From contig NZ_JALAHQ010000002.1 of the NCBI RefSeq assembly GCF_036983985.1, positions 434,001-498,000 of the forward strand: DNA of 64,000 bases, written 5' to 3'. The notes under the pieces are model-generated. The model ran no database searches. It was not told the DNA's origin and saw only the letters and a program-made list of their open reading frames with translations. The position numbers were made by a program, and so were the translations under genes. Each line of letters starts with the position of its first letter. Positions within the stretch are counted from its first letter, which is position 1. The stretch comes from Alishewanella metallidurans. Its GTDB lineage: Bacteria > Pseudomonadota > Gammaproteobacteria > Enterobacterales > Alteromonadaceae. Shown here piece by piece: positions 61,858 through 64,000 of the stretch.

Positions 61858-62522
61858 TCTTGGTTACCGGTTGGCTCTGCTTTTTCCAATGATTCTTTCA
61901 CTGGAATTGCCTCGGGGGCCTCTGGCTTAGCGGGAGTTATTTTTAGTACGGCAACGACTACGAGAAAAATTATAGATAAGCCGACTGTAGCTAGAGCGGT
62001 CTTTTTTGCGGTTCTATAACCTTTTTCCCCATCTCTTGCTCGATCCCACTCATATTTCAGAAGCTCTCTGGATTGATTTATAAGGGATCCGATTTTTTCT
62101 TCAGCATCGCCGAGCTCTGCGGATTCAAAATCATTGTGAACTTCCTCAACAAGAGAGAGGAAACGATCGTTTATGTCTTTTATTTTTTGTTCTTTCTCTT
62201 TGTCATTAATTCGTAAGAGGATACTATTTTTTGAATTCAAAATGTCATTATATAACTCAATATGGCTGTTCTTTTTTGCCATGAACGCTTGCTTTGAAAT
62301 AAATTGGCCATGATTCTCATGCCTCAACTTTTCTATCAGCGTCCTAACTGATGAAGTGTATTCAGCTATTTCCTTGCGAAGATCATTTATCCAGCTTTGC
62401 CGAAACTCTGACACTTTCGATTCTTTTAATGAAATTAAATTTATATACGAAAATACACCTGCAATTATTGCGGCGGCCATAACGCCAAAAGCTATAAAAA
62501 CGGTGTCTGGAAGGCTGATCAT
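61791..62522 (-). CDS. Two-helix membrane protein with coiled coil, reading into its attC
   Basis: A 243-residue protein with a membrane segment near the N-terminus (about 7-31), a long charged helical region (about 35-185, likely coiled coil) and a second membrane segment (about 192-212), then a Pro/Ala/Glu-rich tail. The last 22 or so residues (after NNSLKSPAPQAGTSG) are encoded by the attC itself, so attC contributes coding sequence. GGAG precedes the ATG at 62522. No function recognised. Confidence 0.75.
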   Translation of the reverse strand: MISLPDTVFIAFGVMAAAIIAGVFSYINLISLKESKVSEFRQSWINDLRKEIAEYTSSVRTLIEKLRHENHGQFISKQAFMAKKNSHIELYNDILNSKNSILLRINDKEKEQKIKDINDRFLSLVEEVHNDFESAELGDAEEKIGSLINQSRELLKYEWDRARDGEKGYRTAKKTALATVGLSIIFLVVVAVLKITPAKPEAPEAIPVKESLEKAEPTGNQEHNNSLKSPAPQAGTSGQPAAP

Positions 62523-62541
62523 CGGTACTCCAACTAAAGAA

Positions 62542-62596
62542 CATAACGCCCAAAGCAAGCGCGCGGTACGCGTCGCCGTGCCTTTGTTTGTTAGCA
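62542..62596 (-). other. attC site, 50-bp subfamily
   Basis: TAACGC (62544-62549) to TTGTTA (62588-62593). Identical to the attC of copies A and B. Confidence 0.92.
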
Positions 62597-62886
62597 GCCT
62601 ACACCAAACTTGCGCGGCTTGCCGCACTGGCAAACCTAAACAACGGCAGACTGCTTTTAATTAAAACTAAACCAGTTAACTGCGAAACAACGCACTAACC
62701 GGAACTTGTAAAACTGTTTAAGCGAAGCCACAAAGAGCAACGCCGCTGTGCCAACAAAGATTGCACCAAACTCACAAACTGGCGAACTTTAATGGCTTGG
62801 TTTTGCTGCTATAGAAAACGAAACACGAGCAAAGCCAAAATAAAACGACAAACTAAAACCGTTAACACCCGAAAACCTGCTAACGC
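62544..62886 (-). repeat. ORF-less repeated cassette, copy C
   Basis: The most diverged of the three copies (changes cluster at about 62740-62830), still with the identical attC and the end GTTAACACCCGAAAACCTGC. No ORF is shared among the copies in a way that survives all three. Confidence 0.85.
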
Positions 62887-62961
62887 CCGCAGCACGCGCG
62901 GCTTTGTAGTGGAGGCGAAGCCGCAACGAAAAAGCCGTCGCTGTGACTGCGATTGTTATGT
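62879..62961 (-). other. attC site
   Basis: TAACGC (62881-62886) to TTGTTA (62953-62958), with arms CGCGGCTTTGTAGTGG and the repeat GAAGCCGC / AAAAGCCG. It ends 26 bases from the MntP stop. Confidence 0.85.
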
Positions 62962-62984
62962 GTTTTTGGCTTCACTGCAGAGTC

Positions 62985-63524
62985 TCAAAATACCAGAAAT
63001 TTCAACCCAATTATAATGAGTATTATACCGCCCAAAAGCTCTGCCTTGCTTTCTAGCCATGTCCCACTTCTAGCACCAATAAACACACCAACCAAGCTGA
63101 ATATAAATGTCGTAACACCAATGATTCCGCAAGCAACTATCGGGTTGACTTCGAGTAGATTTAATGTAAACCCAGCAGCCATTGCATCTATACTCGTAGC
63201 AATAGCTAAAATAAGCATCACTTTATGAGTGATTTGTGCAATATCTTCTTCAACACCCTCGCTAATGGCTTCATAAATCATTTTTCCTCCAACTGTTATA
63301 AGAAGGAAGAATGCAATCCAATGTGCATAATTCTCAACCCAGCCGAGCACACCTTTTCCACCAAAGTAGCCTATAAATGGCATTAGCGCTTGGAATAACC
63401 CGAAATATATTGCAGCAATTATAGCTAGCGACTTTGTCTTCTTGACACGCTTTGATCCAAGCCCTATAGAAACCGCAAATGCGTCCATGCTCAGTGCTAC
63501 TGCCAAAATTAAGACTTCAATCAT
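62985..63524 (-). CDS. mntP: Manganese efflux pump MntP
   Basis: A 179-residue six-helix membrane protein of the MntP (DUF204) family. ALSMDAFAVSIGLGSK and AIATSIDAMAAGFTLN each carry the Asp residue in the paired SMDAFAV/SIDAMAA motifs that mark the two repeats of the pump. It exports Mn2+. I see no yybP-ykoY riboswitch in the short leader. The cassette has about 60 bp upstream of the ATG to the next attC. A complete housekeeping-type pump in a cassette is notable. Confidence 0.93.
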   Translation of the reverse strand: MIEVLILAVALSMDAFAVSIGLGSKRVKKTKSLAIIAAIYFGLFQALMPFIGYFGGKGVLGWVENYAHWIAFFLLITVGGKMIYEAISEGVEEDIAQITHKVMLILAIATSIDAMAAGFTLNLLEVNPIVACGIIGVTTFIFSLVGVFIGARSGTWLESKAELLGGIILIIIGLKFLVF

Positions 63525-63568
63525 TAAAATATCTCACAAATATACTCGGGTGTTTATTGCTGACGAAA

Positions 63569-63636
63569 CATAACGCCGCGCTCTTGGGAAAACCGAAGCG
63601 TAGCGTAGGTTTGTCCCTAGCAGCGCTTTGTTATCT
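63569..63636 (-). other. attC site
   Basis: TAACGC (63571-63576) to TTGTTA (63628-63633), with inner arms GAAAACCGAAGCG and the loop TAGCGTAGG. It overlaps the stop of the last gene at 63631. Confidence 0.88.
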
Positions 63637-64000
63637 GAATACTTTTTTGCCAAATTGGTCGTGATCATGTGTGAACGCCTCAAATAACTTTGAACTTGCC
63701 GCTTTATCCGGATTTTTTCTTATGTACTCGTCAAAGCTAGCTTTATGCTTTTCCGGTATTTTGTCGTATGCATCTGAAACTGCCTGAGCCTTCTCAACAA
63801 TGTAATTGACGAAACCATCAGGCCACCAATATTCTCTGGGGCTAATAATTCCGTGTTTAATGGCTATTCTGCTAGATCTAATTTTTCTCAGATCTTTTGC
63901 TTTAACCACACCCAAAATAATGAAACAGGGGAGTTTTGTGTATATGTATAAATCTGTCGAATTTCCAACAATATCCATTGCCATTGTACGCAAAAAATAC
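63631..64000 (-). CDS. Partial gene at the window edge, function unknown
   Basis: At least 120 codons end at TAA 63631-63633. The frame stays open to the edge at 64000, so the start may lie outside; a TTG at 63993 has no ribosome site. It contains FIILGVVKAKDLRKIRSS, PREYWWPDGF and a charged C-terminus (FEAFTHDHDQFGKK). The first part looks like the interior of a soluble protein. No family recognised. Confidence 0.6.
   Translation of the reverse strand, partial: YFLRTMAMDIVGNSTDLYIYTKLPCFIILGVVKAKDLRKIRSSRIAIKHGIISPREYWWPDGFVNYIVEKAQAVSDAYDKIPEKHKASFDEYIRKNPDKAASSKLFEAFTHDHDQFGKKVFR

Larger units (their letters stand above)
49975..64000 (-). mobile_element. Chromosomal integron cassette array (distal part)
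   Basis: About 19 attC-like sites separate short genes, nearly all transcribed leftward. Each site reads on the minus strand from a TAACAA (R'') end next to a stop codon to a GCGTTA (R') end. Several stop codons lie within the R'' TAAC box, the usual cassette design. Genes point away from the integrase in integrons, so intI and attI should lie to the right of the window. Sites differ in length (about 50-100 bp) and fall into several subfamilies, so this is an old, mixed array. Confidence 0.88.

Noticed and set aside
61697..63016. Plus-strand ORFs in copies B and C sharing a KTVNTRKPANA segment
   Set aside because: The similarity follows from the DNA repeat; copy A has a stop in this frame, there is no ribosome site and the frames run across attC ends.
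49975..64000. CRISPR array
   Set aside because: The regularly spaced repeats are attC sites with genes between them, not short repeats with unique spacers of equal length.
1..64000. tRNA, rRNA, integrase or transposase genes
   Set aside because: None recognised on either strand; no integrase-like protein is encoded inside the window.

Overview
This window looks like a gammaproteobacterial chromosome, probably of the Alteromonadales/Chromatiaceae type (Rheinheimera, Alishewanella, Arsukibacterium or a relative). I base that on gene content, gene style and moderate GC, not on a marker gene. No rRNA, tRNA, CRISPR array or complete insertion sequence was seen.

Region 1 (1-8.6 kb) holds two 3' gene remnants, a DUF3087-like membrane protein, an Fsr-like exporter, and the molybdenum cofactor operon moaA-mobA-moaB-moaC-moaD-moaE. 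A probable Moco riboswitch precedes moaA. The molybdate importer modABC lies convergent to it, behind a ModE-like operator.

Region 2 (8.6-20.1 kb) holds a PAS chemoreceptor, a GGDEF/EAL protein, a ferredoxin, a thioredoxin-like protein and trhP. It then has a patch of damaged genes: a ThDP decarboxylase without its C-terminus, and a TonB-receptor fragment fused in frame to the tail of a molybdopterin-domain protein. modE follows.

Region 3 (20.1-48 kb) is an anaerobic nitrogen island: moeA-narL, narK, narX, narGHJI-ppiC, nrdG-nrdD, a CZB chemoreceptor, SirB2, quinol NO reductase, an HPP-CBS protein, nirK-nirV-SCO-cytochrome c, and a NIT-domain chemoreceptor. Perfect or near-perfect FNR boxes precede narG, nrdG and narL/narK. 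Molybdate uptake and Moco synthesis (regions 1-2) supply the cofactor of NarG. NarXL and FNR presumably coordinate nitrate to nitrite to NO to N2O. No nosZ is present here.

Region 4 (48-64 kb) starts with a conserved hypothetical gene and a DUF1778/GNAT toxin-antitoxin pair. Next come a gdx/sugE exporter behind a guanidine-II (mini-ykkC) riboswitch and a long integron cassette array. I find about 19 attC-type sites. On the minus strand each runs from a TAACAA end to a GCGTTA end, and nearly all cassette genes run leftward, so the integrase and attI should lie beyond 64 kb. Cassettes encode a RelE/ParE toxin-antitoxin pair, VOC proteins, a second SMR pump, an extradiol-dioxygenase-like protein, a GNAT, MntP and several unknown membrane or secreted proteins. 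One ORF-less cassette occurs three times. The standout is a roughly 3-kb cassette with a Cap4-like (DUF4297) nuclease, a tiny overlapping ORF and a zinc-hook SMC ATPase, a layout like Lamassu/ABC-three-component antiphage systems.
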